A DNA stretch of 64,000 nucleotides. Origin: Actinomycetospora chibensis (GTDB lineage: Bacteria > Actinomycetota > Actinomycetes > Mycobacteriales > Pseudonocardiaceae). A program made the position numbers and the translations under genes. Each line of letters begins with the position of its first letter. Position 1 is the stretch's first letter. Where the stretch lies: assembly GCF_028737215.1 (NCBI RefSeq), contig NZ_JAQZAM010000010.1, forward strand, positions 124,001-188,000, read 5' to 3'. Of this stretch, positions 37,209-45,767 are shown one piece after another. The notes beneath the pieces were generated by a model. It had not been told where the DNA came from. It saw only the letters and a program-made list of their open reading frames with translations, and made no database searches.

Positions 37209-38090
37209 ATGGATGTCATCACCCGGTTCACCAGCACACCGTTCCGCGCCTCGGAGGCCGTCGCCGCCGGCCGTATCACCTGGGATCGCCTGCGCGGCCC
37301 GGACTTCGTCGCCCTCGCCCGCGACGTCCACGTCGGCGCCGCGACCGAGATCGGCGTGCGCGTCCGGCTCGAGGCCCTCGACGCCCGGAGCCGCGGTCGG
37401 GGCATGGTCGCCGGCCCGCTGGCTGCGCTGGCGTGGGAGGTCGAGTGCCCTTGGGACGACGCCGAGCTGGTCCTGCCCGGGCACTGGAACCCCGTCCCCG
37501 CCGGGGTGTGCGGGCGCAGCGACCGCCTGCGACCAGAGGAGATCGCGACCCGGCACGGGGTGGCGATCACGACGCCCGTGCGCACGGCGTTCGACCTGGG
37601 CCGGCGCGCACCGCTCGTCGAGGCCGTCGCCGCGGTGGATGCGCTCGCGCACGCCTGCCGCTTCGACGCCACGGCGCTCGACGCGCTCGCGGAGCACCAT
37701 CCGCGGACCCGCGGACCCGTGGCGCTCCGGCAGGTCCTCACGCTCGTCGACCCGCGCGCCGAGTCGCTGATGAAGACCCGCACGCGGCTGCTGTTCGTGC
37801 TGCGGGGAGTGCCCGCGCCGATCCCCCAGTACCGGGTCCGGCTCCCCTCCGGGCGGTACGTGCGCCTCGATCTCGCATGGCCGGACGTCCCTCCCGGTCG
37901 GCGCAAGGTCGCTGTCGAGTACGACGGCCCCGAGCACCGCACCATCACCGGCCAGAACCGCGACCACTTCCGCGACGCGGCCCTGGACGACCTCGGCTGG
38001 GAGATCCTCCACGTCCCCTCGGCGCCCGTCCTCGACCCCGTGGCCGCCGACGCCCTCGCCGCCCGCGTCGCCCGCAAGGTCCTTCCGTGA
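37209..38090 (+). CDS. DUF559/AbiEi-type protein with C-terminal Vsr-like nuclease domain
   Basis: The N-terminal half has helix-rich sequence with TTPVRTAFDLGRRAPLVEAV, typical of AbiEi-like/type IV antitoxin-type proteins of actinobacteria. The C-terminal ~95 residues read LPSGRYVRLDLAWP then KVAVEYDGPEHRTITGQNRD, fitting the DUF559 endonuclease fold (PD-(D/E)XK, Vsr-related). No partner toxin gene is adjacent. ATG at 37209 is preferred because upstream sequence is not conserved in style. A truncated relative lies at 24098-24727. Confidence 0.75.
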   Translation: MDVITRFTSTPFRASEAVAAGRITWDRLRGPDFVALARDVHVGAATEIGVRVRLEALDARSRGRGMVAGPLAALAWEVECPWDDAELVLPGHWNPVPAGVCGRSDRLRPEEIATRHGVAITTPVRTAFDLGRRAPLVEAVAAVDALAHACRFDATALDALAEHHPRTRGPVALRQVLTLVDPRAESLMKTRTRLLFVLRGVPAPIPQYRVRLPSGRYVRLDLAWPDVPPGRRKVAVEYDGPEHRTITGQNRDHFRDAALDDLGWEILHVPSAPVLDPVAADALAARVARKVLP

Positions 38091-38165
38091 TCAGCAGGTG
38101 GCCGCGAGGGATCAGAGCTCGCCTGAGCCCTCCCACCACCCGATGATCAGGTTCCGGCGCCCCGG

Positions 38166-39269
38166 TCAGGTCGGCACCGGCTCGTGGTCGCTCTCGCCCG
38201 GGGCGGCGCCGAGCACGAGGTCGTGGACGACCGGGCGGCCGTCGACCGAGATCAGCACGGCGCGGGGCCGGGCGGCCCGTCCTCCCATGCGGTGCGGGGT
38301 GCAGACCAGCATGAAGTCCCCGGACCCCGGCGGATCGAGCTGGTAGGTGCCGTCGACCTCGGTGTGCACGCGCGCGACCTGCTCCCCACCGTCCGAGACC
38401 AGGGTCAGCACCGCCGGGCGGGCGTGGCCGTCGAGCCCGAGGACGCGACCGTGCACGGGACCGGCCGTCACGCCGGCGTCCCCGTCGGCCTCCTCGTGGG
38501 CGTCGGCGTCGGGGACCTCCTCGCGCGGGTCGGGGGCGAACTGCGGCTCGCCGGCGGTGAGCCCCCCGCTGTTGGCCCGCGTCACGACGGCCATCAGCAC
38601 GATCGCGACCAGGACGAGCACCACCGGAGCCACGAACGACCAGTCCGGGGCGAAGCGCTGGACCACGGCGTTGCCGCCCGCGGCGGCGATCACGGCGAGC
38701 AGGCGCAGCGGCGAGTTCCAGTTCCACGTGAAGGGCTTGTGCAGCTCCACGAGGCTCGAGACCCAGTTGGTGATCGTCCCGGACATGAAGCTCGTCGGGG
38801 TCCCGGCCGGACCGACGTAACGCACGGCCGCCGCCTGGACGCCCATCGCCAGCCCCGAGCCGACGACGAGCACGACGACCTTCCACTGGACGAGCGGACT
38901 GTCCCCGTCGACCCCGTACCAGAACCCGCCGAGCAGCAGGAGCAGCGCGAGCTCGAACGTCAGCGTCGCGCCGACGGCGTTGCGCCACGGCCAGCGACGC
39001 ATCGCCAGCCCGCAGAACACGGTGCCCGCGATCAGACCGCCGCAGTAGCCGGCGATGGCGCAGACGTTGTCGAGGATCTGCGGCCAGTCGCCCTGGCCGA
39101 GGCCCAGCCCCAGCATGACGAGGTTGCCGGTCATCGTGCTGGCGAAGACCTGGTTGAAGGCGAAGTACGTGACGACGTCGATCGCACCCGCGGCAGCGGT
39201 GAGGACGACGGTCACGGCGCTGAGCGTGCGGGGACGCTGCTCGGGTTCGTCGAATCCGGTCACGCACAC
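38166..39269 (-). CDS. YoaK/DUF1275 membrane protein with C-terminal carboxypeptidase-regulatory-like module
   Basis: Residues about 10-225 hold six to seven membrane helices with the DUF1275 motif ASTMTGNLVMLGLGLGQGDW and TPTSFMSGTITNWV. An acidic linker (DPREEVPDADAHEEAD) precedes a module at about 270-367 (GPVHGRVLGLDGHARPAVLT... VVHDLVL). This family is uncharacterised. The GTG start at 39269 has no clear ribosome site; GTG at 39263 is an alternative. It is convergent with the DUF559-type gene and followed upstream by the MFS exporter gene on the same strand. Confidence 0.85.
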   Translation of the reverse strand: MCVTGFDEPEQRPRTLSAVTVVLTAAAGAIDVVTYFAFNQVFASTMTGNLVMLGLGLGQGDWPQILDNVCAIAGYCGGLIAGTVFCGLAMRRWPWRNAVGATLTFELALLLLLGGFWYGVDGDSPLVQWKVVVLVVGSGLAMGVQAAAVRYVGPAGTPTSFMSGTITNWVSSLVELHKPFTWNWNSPLRLLAVIAAAGGNAVVQRFAPDWSFVAPVVLVLVAIVLMAVVTRANSGGLTAGEPQFAPDPREEVPDADAHEEADGDAGVTAGPVHGRVLGLDGHARPAVLTLVSDGGEQVARVHTEVDGTYQLDPPGSGDFMLVCTPHRMGGRAARPRAVLISVDGRPVVHDLVLGAAPGESDHEPVPT

Positions 39270-39353
39270 CGACGCTGACAGCGGGTCTTGACGAACTCAT
39301 GACCTACGGACTGCGTTCGTGTGAGGCCGCTCGGACGTCCGGTCCAGCGTGGC

Positions 39354-41387
39354 TCAGCGCACGGCCGCACGCTCGCGCAGCACGACGTCGACGTGCACCG
39401 GCGACCCGTTGACCGTCACCCGGGTGGCGGCCGGGGCCACCGCACCGCGCCCGCGGGGCGTCGCGATCACCAGGTAGTCCCCGGAGCGCCCGCCGGCGCT
39501 GAGCGCGAAGCGGCCCTCGTCGTCGGTCTCCGCGCGGTCGGCCTCGTGTCCGTGGGCGTCGACGAGCGTCAGCACGGCCGCCGCCGGCGCCTCGTCGGGC
39601 GCCAGGATGCGGCCCGCGACGGCGACGGAACGAACGTCCACGGGGTCACCCCGGTCCTCCTCCCCCAGCGCCTCGCCGGACGATTCGGCCTCCCGCACCG
39701 ACGGCTTCGCGCTGTCGAACAGCGACGCGATCGCGGCGACGAGACAGCAGACCGCGGCGAAGCCGAGCGCCAGGAACAGGCCGTCGGCGAAGGGGCCGGA
39801 GATCAGCTCCGGGAAGAAGCTGCGGCCGGTGAGGAACCCCGCCTGCTGCGGGCCCACCTGCGACAGCACGCCGGGCCCGAGCAGCGTCTCGATCGGGTTG
39901 TAGCCGAGCAGGGCGGCGAACAGCGTGCTCACCGGCGGGAGCTCGGCGATGCGGCCCGCGACGTCGGCGGGCACGCCCTGCCCGGTCAGCCCGGTGAACA
40001 GCGCCGCGGGCAGCGTCGAGGCGAGGCCCAGGATCAGCATCGAGAAGAAGATGCCGATCGAGAGGACGGTGGCGCCGTTCTGGAACGTCGCCGTCATCCC
40101 CGCGGCCGCGCCGCGCTGGCGGGCGGGGACGCTGTTCATGATCGAGGCGCGGTTCGGTGACGAGAACAGGCCCATCGCGAGCCCGTTGACCGCGAGCAGG
40201 ATCGCGAACAGGGAGTACGGGAAGTCGACCGGCAGGAACCCCATGAGCAGGAAGCTCACCGCGGCGACGAGCATGCCGCCGGCGGCGTACCAGCGGGCGC
40301 CGTGCCGATCGGAGAGCACGCCGGAGAGCGGTCCCGCGACGAGGAAGCCGATGGTCAGCGGGACCATGTAGATGCCGGCCCACAGCGGCGTCGACTCGTA
40401 GTCGTAGCCGTGGCGCGGCAGCCAGATGCCCTGCAGCCAGATGATCAGGATGAACTGCAGGCCACCGCGCCCGAGCGCGGAGAGCAGGTTCGCGATGTTC
40501 CCAGCCGTGAACGAGCGGATCCCGAACAGCGACAGGTGGAACATCGGGTGCGGGACGCGCCGCTCGACGGCGACGAAGACCGCGAGGACGACGACGCCGC
40601 CGATGAGGCAGACGAGGACCGTCGGGCTCGTCCAGCCCATGACGTGCCCGCCGTAGGGCTGGATGCCGTAGGTGATGCCCATCAGCACCGCGACGAGGCC
40701 GACGGCGAAGGTGACGTTGCCCCACCAGTCGATGCGGCCCTCGTGGCGCTCGCTGGTCTCCCGGAGCTTGGACCAGGCCCAGATCGTGCCGCCCACGCCG
40801 ATGGGCACCGAGACGATGAAGACGAGGTGCCAGGCCACCGGGGCCAGCACCCCGCCGATGATCAGCCCGAGGAACGACCCGGCGATGGCGGCGATCGAGT
40901 TGATGCCGAGCGCCAGGCCGCGCTGGTGGGCCGGGAACGCGTCGGTGAGGATCGCCGTGGAGTTCGCGAGCAGCAGCGCGCCGCCGATGCCCTGCAGGAC
41001 GCGCATGGAGATCAGCCAGATCGCGCCCGCGTCGCCCTTGAGCCACGTGACGGCCAGCAGGATCGAGAACACGGTGAACACCGCGAACCCGAGCGTGTAC
41101 ATCCGGGTCCGGCCGAACATGTCGCCCACGCGGCCGAAGGTGACGACGAGGACGGCCGTCACCACCAGGTAGCCCATGATCAGCCAGAGCAGGTAGCTGA
41201 TGTTCTCGGGCCGCAGCGGGTCGAGCGCGATGCCGCGGAAGATGTCCGGGAGTGCGATGAGCAGGATCGACATGTTGATCGTCACGATCAGCACGCCGAG
41301 CGTGGTGTTGGTCAGCGCGATCCACCTGTAGCGGGGCCCCAGGTGCGCCACCGCCGGCGCGACCGCCGCGTCCGCCCTCGTCGTCAC
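39354..41387 (-). CDS. DHA2-family MFS exporter with one C-terminal carboxypeptidase-regulatory-like module
   Basis: The first ~560 residues are a 14-helix exporter beginning LTNTTLGVLIVTINMSILLIALPDIF, with VVTFGRVGDMFGRTRMYTLGF after helix 2. After a Ser/Glu-rich linker, residues ~590-677 form one module (VAGRILAPDEAPAAAVLTLV... VHVDVVL). GTG at 41387 has GGAGG five bases upstream. It lies 84 nt upstream of the YoaK gene on the same strand, so the two may form one operon. A hydrophobic substrate is likely but not shown. Confidence 0.9.
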   Translation of the reverse strand: MTTRADAAVAPAVAHLGPRYRWIALTNTTLGVLIVTINMSILLIALPDIFRGIALDPLRPENISYLLWLIMGYLVVTAVLVVTFGRVGDMFGRTRMYTLGFAVFTVFSILLAVTWLKGDAGAIWLISMRVLQGIGGALLLANSTAILTDAFPAHQRGLALGINSIAAIAGSFLGLIIGGVLAPVAWHLVFIVSVPIGVGGTIWAWSKLRETSERHEGRIDWWGNVTFAVGLVAVLMGITYGIQPYGGHVMGWTSPTVLVCLIGGVVVLAVFVAVERRVPHPMFHLSLFGIRSFTAGNIANLLSALGRGGLQFILIIWLQGIWLPRHGYDYESTPLWAGIYMVPLTIGFLVAGPLSGVLSDRHGARWYAAGGMLVAAVSFLLMGFLPVDFPYSLFAILLAVNGLAMGLFSSPNRASIMNSVPARQRGAAAGMTATFQNGATVLSIGIFFSMLILGLASTLPAALFTGLTGQGVPADVAGRIAELPPVSTLFAALLGYNPIETLLGPGVLSQVGPQQAGFLTGRSFFPELISGPFADGLFLALGFAAVCCLVAAIASLFDSAKPSVREAESSGEALGEEDRGDPVDVRSVAVAGRILAPDEAPAAAVLTLVDAHGHEADRAETDDEGRFALSAGGRSGDYLVIATPRGRGAVAPAATRVTVNGSPVHVDVVLRERAAVR

Positions 41388-41402
41388 GTGGCCTCCGCCG
41401 TC

Positions 41403-41426
41403 TGACCGTTAGGTTTGGTCAACTAT
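41403..41426 (-). promoter_or_regulatory. candidate promoter and operator of the MFS-YoaK unit
   Basis: On the minus strand TATAGT (41421-41426) makes a good -10 box. Downstream, TGACC (41403-41407) and GGTCA (41417-41421) form an inverted repeat with a 9-nt centre that would cover the transcription start. This is the layout of a repressor operator. The motif class is not recognised. Confidence 0.4.
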
Positions 41427-41509
41427 AGGCACGCATCGTCGAGCCCCGCGGTGTGACGTCCTCGTACCGTGCCCGGGGTACGCCGCATGCCCACCCCGGA
41501 AGGCCGCCC

Positions 41510-42028
41510 GTGACCGCCCTGACCGCCGACGCCGCGCGCCGCTCGATGATCAACTGCTCGAAGGGCGACGCGAAGCGGATGACGCTCGCCGACGACGTCG
41601 TCGACACCGACCTCACCGACGTCGAGTTCGTCGGCTGGCGCGACCCGCGCATGCCGCAGCGGGCGTACGTCGTGAGCCTCCACGAGGGCGCGGTCACCGG
41701 CGTGCTCCTGCGGCCGGCCGCGGGCGGCGGGCCGCGGCGCACGGCGATGTGCGCGCTGTGCCGCACCACCCGCTCGGGCGGCGACGTCACGCTCTTCACC
41801 GCGCCGCGCGCGGGTGCCTCCGGGCGGGACGGCAACACCGTCGGCACCTACATCTGCGACGACCTCGCCTGCCCCGCGACGACGCGCCTCGAGAAGGCGA
41901 CGCCGGGCGTCGCGCCCGATCTCAGCCACCCGGTGGACGAGCGCGTCGCCGGGCTGCGCGTCCGGCTCGACACCTTCCTCGCCTCGATCCGCGGGACGGT
42001 CGACGCCGCGGGAGCCCCGGCCCCCTAG
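41510..42028 (+). CDS. FBP-domain protein with C-terminal treble-clef zinc finger (EF-G-binding type)
   Basis: The 172-residue product has CALCRTTRSGGDVTLF and later YICDDLACPATTRL, giving the four cysteines of the treble-clef zinc finger found at the C-terminus of FusB/FBP-type elongation-factor-G-binding proteins. The N-terminal half is helical (RRSMINCSKGDAKRMTLADD). It may free EF-G from stalled ribosomes, which is the known action of FusB; fusidic-acid protection in this organism is not shown. GGAAGG lies upstream of the GTG start. Confidence 0.8.
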   Translation: MTALTADAARRSMINCSKGDAKRMTLADDVVDTDLTDVEFVGWRDPRMPQRAYVVSLHEGAVTGVLLRPAAGGGPRRTAMCALCRTTRSGGDVTLFTAPRAGASGRDGNTVGTYICDDLACPATTRLEKATPGVAPDLSHPVDERVAGLRVRLDTFLASIRGTVDAAGAPAP

Positions 42029-42732
42029 GACCCGGCCTGCGGCACGAGGACGGGCAGGGCGCGGAGCGCGAGGTCGACGAGCACCGGCTGGGCCTGGTCC
42101 TCCGGGATCGGGCGGTCGGGCGTGAGCGTGAAGCTGGCCGTCACCCGGCCGTAGACGACGACCAGCACCGGGCCTTCGGGGTCGGGGTAGAACACCGCCT
42201 CGGCGGCGCCGAAGGGCACCGGCTGGGCCGGCACGCCGGAGCTGGCCTGGGCGTCACGGTTGACCCGCGACTGCGCGCTCGCGGCCTCGGGAGTCGTGTA
42301 ACCGCTGGTCAGGACCTTGAGGATGAGGGTGTTCGACGGCGGCGCGCCGGGGCCGCCGAGCGAGGTGTAGTTGCACGTGACTCGCTCGAGGCGCCCGACC
42401 GAGGGCGCGGGGACGTCGCGCAGGTCGGTGACGCGCACGGTGCCGAGCGGCAGGCCGAGGTAGTTCGGCACCTGGTCGGACGGCAGCACCTGGTCGCAGT
42501 CGGTCGGCAGGATGCTGTTGCGCGGCGGCGGTGCGCTCGTCGCCGGGGCCGCGCCGGGGCCGGGGAACGTCGGGATCGGCGGGGTGCCGCTGGGCAGGCT
42601 GGACGAGCAGGCGCTCAGCAGCATGGCGAGCCCGGTGGCCGCGCCCGCGAGCGCCAGGTGCCCGCGTCGGGGCCCCCGCCGCGCCGGCCCCCTCGCCGGA
42701 CACGTCGCCGGACCCGTTCCCGCGCGCTCCAT
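42025..42732 (-). CDS. hypothetical lipoprotein
   Basis: The N-terminus is basic and Arg-rich, followed by a hydrophobic stretch ending LAMLLSAC, a lipobox, so the mature protein should be anchored to the outer leaflet. The mature part starts Ser/Pro-rich, then CDQVLPSDQVPNYLGLPLG and a second Cys in RVTCNYTSLG, resembling small actinobacterial DUF3558-type lipoproteins, though I cannot confirm the family. ATG at 42732 is chosen to place a typical signal peptide; an upstream in-frame extension is unsupported. The 3' ends of this and the FBP gene overlap by 4 nt. Confidence 0.75.
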   Translation of the reverse strand: MERAGTGPATCPARGPARRGPRRGHLALAGAATGLAMLLSACSSSLPSGTPPIPTFPGPGAAPATSAPPPRNSILPTDCDQVLPSDQVPNYLGLPLGTVRVTDLRDVPAPSVGRLERVTCNYTSLGGPGAPPSNTLILKVLTSGYTTPEAASAQSRVNRDAQASSGVPAQPVPFGAAEAVFYPDPEGPVLVVVYGRVTASFTLTPDRPIPEDQAQPVLVDLALRALPVLVPQAGS

Positions 42733-42837
42733 CGGCCCCCGCTCGTCGTCGCCGTCGCCCGCCCTCGCCGCAGGTGCCCGTGACGGTACTGCGCCGACCA
42801 CGGTAGTAGCGGTCACCGGGGCCGGGCGCGGCGCACC

Positions 42838-43236
42838 TCAGCCGTCCGACTCCTCCTCCGCCAGCACCTGCTGCGCGACGCCGAACGCCCGGTTGGCCGC
42901 GGGGACCCCGGCGTACACGCCGACCTGCAGGAGGACCTCCTGGATCTCCTCGCGGGTCAGGCCGTTGCGTCGGGCCGCGCGCACGTGCATCGCGAGCTCG
43001 CCGTCGTGGTGCAGGGCCGCGAGCACCGAGAGCGTGACGATGCTTCGCTCCCGGCGGGCGAGCCCGGGCCGCGTCCAGATACCGCCCCAGGCGTAGCGGG
43101 TGATGAAGTCCTGGAAGTCGGCGGTGACGTCGTCGGTGTTCGCGACGGCACGATCGACGTGGGCGTCGCCGAGGACCGCGCGGCGCACCTCCTCGCCGGC
43201 GGGGTCCCAGTGCTCGGTGGAGGGGTGCGGGCTCAC
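42838..43236 (-). CDS. pcaC: 4-carboxymuconolactone decarboxylase
   Basis: PcaC converts 4-carboxymuconolactone to beta-ketoadipate enol-lactone in protocatechuate breakdown. The 132-residue protein has GGIWTRPGLARRERSIVTLSVLAALH and the conserved ELAMHVRAARRNGLTREEIQEVL with its histidine, the family signature. Its ATG overlaps the pcaB stop by 4 nt. In many actinobacteria PcaC is fused to PcaD as PcaL; here it is separate. Confidence 0.95.
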   Translation of the reverse strand: MSPHPSTEHWDPAGEEVRRAVLGDAHVDRAVANTDDVTADFQDFITRYAWGGIWTRPGLARRERSIVTLSVLAALHHDGELAMHVRAARRNGLTREEIQEVLLQVGVYAGVPAANRAFGVAQQVLAEEESDG

Positions 43237-44630
43237 GGAGTCTCCTCGGTGTTCCTGGGTCGAGCTCCCCTATCGGCGTGCTCGTCTGGATGCTGCGGGT
43301 TCCGCGATCGGAGCAGGTCGTCGACGAGTGCAGCGGCCTCGCCCACGGCGCGGGCCGGGTCGAGCAGCGCGCGCACCTCGGCGGCGGGGTCGGCGGGCGG
43401 GTTCTCGAGACCGGCGAGGGCCTCGGCCAGCACGTCGGCGAAGGGCCGGTGCTCGTCCTGGGCGGTGCTCGCCGCCGCGGAGACGAGGTCCTTGGCGGCG
43501 GCGTGCCCGAGCCGCTCGCGCAGGCCGGTGGTCGCCTGCTCGGCGAGCAGGAGTCCGCCGGTGACGTCGAGGGAGGCGGCGACGCGGTCCGGGTCGACGA
43601 CGAGGTGCGTCACCGCGTCGGCGAGCCAGGCCGCCCCGGACCCGACGGTGCGCAGCAGCTCGGTGAGCGGGCGCCACTCGGCGTGCCAGGGTCCGGCGGC
43701 GCGCTCGTGCTCGTGCAGCGACGCAGCGGTGAGCACGGAGGCGACGAGGCCCGGCGCGGCGAGGGCGGCTGCCCGCGCGGACACGGCGGCGACGGGGTTG
43801 CGCTTGTGCGGAAGCGTCGAGGACCCGCCGCGGCCCGGGACGTCCTCGCGCACCTCGCCGACCTCGGTCTGGGCCAGCAGCACGAGGTCGGTGGCGACCG
43901 AGCCGACCGCGGCACCTGCGCGGCCGAGCAGGCCCGCGAGCTCGGCGATCCGCCCGCGCTCCGTGTGCCAGGCGAGCGGGGGGTCGACGAGGCCGAGCCG
44001 GCGGGCCAGCGCGGCGCGCACGCCCCGGCCGTGGCCGTCGAACGCGGCGAGGGTGCCGACGGCGCCGCCGAGCTGGACCGCGGGCCGCCAGGCGGCGAGC
44101 GCGTCGGCGGCGGCGTCCAGCCCCGAGCACCACCCCGCCGCCCGGAGCCCGAACGTGATGGGGGCCGCCTGCTGCAGCAGCGTGCGGCCGGCGGCGGGAC
44201 GGTCGCGGTGTGCCACAGCGAGACCGGCGGCTGCGTCGGCGGCGGTGCGGAGGTCGGCCGTGATCGCGCCGATCGCCGCACGCGCCACCAGCATCGCGGC
44301 GGTGTCCATGACGTCCTGGCTCGTGGCGCCACGGTGGACCCCGGAGGCCGCCGCGTCGCTCAACGCCCCCCGCAGGTGGGCGACCAGCGGCACCACGGGA
44401 TTCCCGGACGCGGCGGCCTGCTCGCCGAGAGCGCTCGCGTCGACGGGGCTACGACACGCCTCGGCGATGGCGTCGGCGTCCTCGCGGTCGAGCGTGCCCA
44501 CATCGGCCGCGGCCGCGGCGAGCGCGGCCTCGACCTCGAGCAGGGCGGCGACCCAGGCGTCGTCGGCGACCGCCGCCCGGGTGTCCCCGCGCGCGAGCAC
44601 GGGGTCGAACAGCCCGGGACGGTCGGTCAC
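43233..44630 (-). CDS. pcaB: 3-carboxy-cis,cis-muconate cycloisomerase
   Basis: PcaB belongs to the fumarase/aspartase superfamily and lactonises carboxymuconate. The superfamily signature GGSSTLPHKRNPVAA is present, along with VHRGATSQDVMDTA near residue 100. The 465-residue length includes a ~20-residue tail after the last conserved helix, within which lies a 14-nt copy of the short motif also seen at 48356, 49330 and 57061. The stop overlaps pcaC, so the two steps are coupled. Confidence 0.95.
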   Translation of the reverse strand: MTDRPGLFDPVLARGDTRAAVADDAWVAALLEVEAALAAAAADVGTLDREDADAIAEACRSPVDASALGEQAAASGNPVVPLVAHLRGALSDAAASGVHRGATSQDVMDTAAMLVARAAIGAITADLRTAADAAAGLAVAHRDRPAAGRTLLQQAAPITFGLRAAGWCSGLDAAADALAAWRPAVQLGGAVGTLAAFDGHGRGVRAALARRLGLVDPPLAWHTERGRIAELAGLLGRAGAAVGSVATDLVLLAQTEVGEVREDVPGRGGSSTLPHKRNPVAAVSARAAALAAPGLVASVLTAASLHEHERAAGPWHAEWRPLTELLRTVGSGAAWLADAVTHLVVDPDRVAASLDVTGGLLLAEQATTGLRERLGHAAAKDLVSAAASTAQDEHRPFADVLAEALAGLENPPADPAAEVRALLDPARAVGEAAALVDDLLRSRNPQHPDEHADRGARPRNTEETP

Positions 44631-44637
44631 GCGGGCA

Positions 44638-45222
44638 TCATGCCTGGGCGGTGGCCCCCGCGTGGCGGACGCTGTGCGCGCCCTCGCCGAACTCCTCGAC
44701 GATCTTCGCGCAGAAGGCGTCGAGGTCGTCGGGGGTCCGGCTGGTCACGAGGCCGCGGTCGACCACGACCTCCTCGTCGACGGCCTCGCCGCCGGCGTTG
44801 CGGATGTCGGTGCGCAGGCTCGGATACGACGTCAGCGTGCGGCCGCGCACGAGGTCGGCCTCGACCAGCGTCCACGGCGCGTGGCAGATGGCGCCGACCG
44901 GCTTGCCCGCCGCGAAGATCGCCTGCACGAACGACACGACGTCGCCGCTCTGCCGCAGCTGGTCGGCGTTGATCGTCCCGCCGGGCAGGACGAGCGCGTC
45001 GAAGTCGTCGGCCGAGACGTCGGAGATCGCCGCGTCCGGGGTGAACGTGTCGCCCTTGTTGATGTCCGAGTTCATCGCCTGGATCGCGTCGGTGGAGAGC
45101 GAGACGAGCGTGCTGCGCGCGCCCGCCTCGTCGACCGCAGCGCGGGGCTGCTCGAGCTCCGCCTGCTCCACGCCGTCCGTCGCGATGATCGCGACCCGCA
45201 GTCCGTCCAGTGCGCCGGCCAT
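44638..45222 (-). CDS. DJ-1/PfpI family protein (class I glutamine amidotransferase-like)
   Basis: The 194-residue protein has the flavodoxin-like start LRVAIIATDGVEQAELEQPR, LVLPGGTINADQL and the nucleophile elbow VGAICHAPWTLVEADLVRG, with cysteine as in PfpI/YhbO-type deglycases. Size is normal. It precedes pcaB by 7 nt on the same strand, so it may be read with the pca genes, possibly protecting against reactive aldehydes. That link is inferred from spacing alone. Confidence 0.93.
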   Translation of the reverse strand: MAGALDGLRVAIIATDGVEQAELEQPRAAVDEAGARSTLVSLSTDAIQAMNSDINKGDTFTPDAAISDVSADDFDALVLPGGTINADQLRQSGDVVSFVQAIFAAGKPVGAICHAPWTLVEADLVRGRTLTSYPSLRTDIRNAGGEAVDEEVVVDRGLVTSRTPDDLDAFCAKIVEEFGEGAHSVRHAGATAQA

Positions 45223-45295
45223 TCCGGGTGTCCTCCTCGAGGGTGTGCGATGTGCTCACCTCTCGGGTCCCCGGTCGACGGGCGGCCCGAAACGG

Positions 45296-45757
45296 TCAGC
45301 GCTGCCGCAGCACGAGCCCCGGGGCGAGGGGGCCGGAGACCTCACGGGCGGCGGCCCATCCCGCGAGGGCCGTGGGGTCGACGCCGTGGCGAGCGGCCGC
45401 CGCCGGGGCCTCCGCGACGGTCTCCGCGCCCCGCCGGAGCAGCGACGTCGCCCCGCGCGGGTTGCCCCGCTGCTCGTGGGTCAGGCCCACGGCGAGCTGG
45501 GCCAGGCCCTTCCAGAGCATCCGCTCGTCGGGTGGCGCGGCCTTCCAGGCGCCCTCGAGCACGTCGTGGGCGTCGAACGGCCGGTCCCGGTCGAGTAGGT
45601 CCTGCGCACGGGCGAACACCTCGTCCGGCGGGAGGTCCTCCTCCTCGTCGGGCCGGGGCACGCCCGTCGCGCCGCGGGGCAGCGGGCGACCGCTGGCGTC
45701 GCGGGGTCGCGAGTTCTTCGCGCGTCCCGCCTCGTCCCGGTCCCGGTCGGCCACCAC
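45296..45757 (-). CDS. DUF309 family protein
   Basis: The first ~40 residues are charged and disordered. The helical DUF309 core contains RPFDAHDVLEGAWKAAP and LWKGLAQLAVGLTHEQRGNPRGA, including the conserved HxxLE region. The family is small, cytoplasmic and of unknown function. It lies 10 nt after the TerC stop on the same strand, so both are probably expressed together. Confidence 0.88.
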   Translation of the reverse strand: MVADRDRDEAGRAKNSRPRDASGRPLPRGATGVPRPDEEEDLPPDEVFARAQDLLDRDRPFDAHDVLEGAWKAAPPDERMLWKGLAQLAVGLTHEQRGNPRGATSLLRRGAETVAEAPAAAARHGVDPTALAGWAAAREVSGPLAPGLVLRQR

Positions 45758-45767
45758 GCCGGAGAGC

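Noticed and set aside
42838-45222. A full aromatic-degradation island around pcaB-pcaC
   Set aside because: Only the cycloisomerase and decarboxylase are present; no protocatechuate dioxygenase, hydrolase or transferase genes are nearby.
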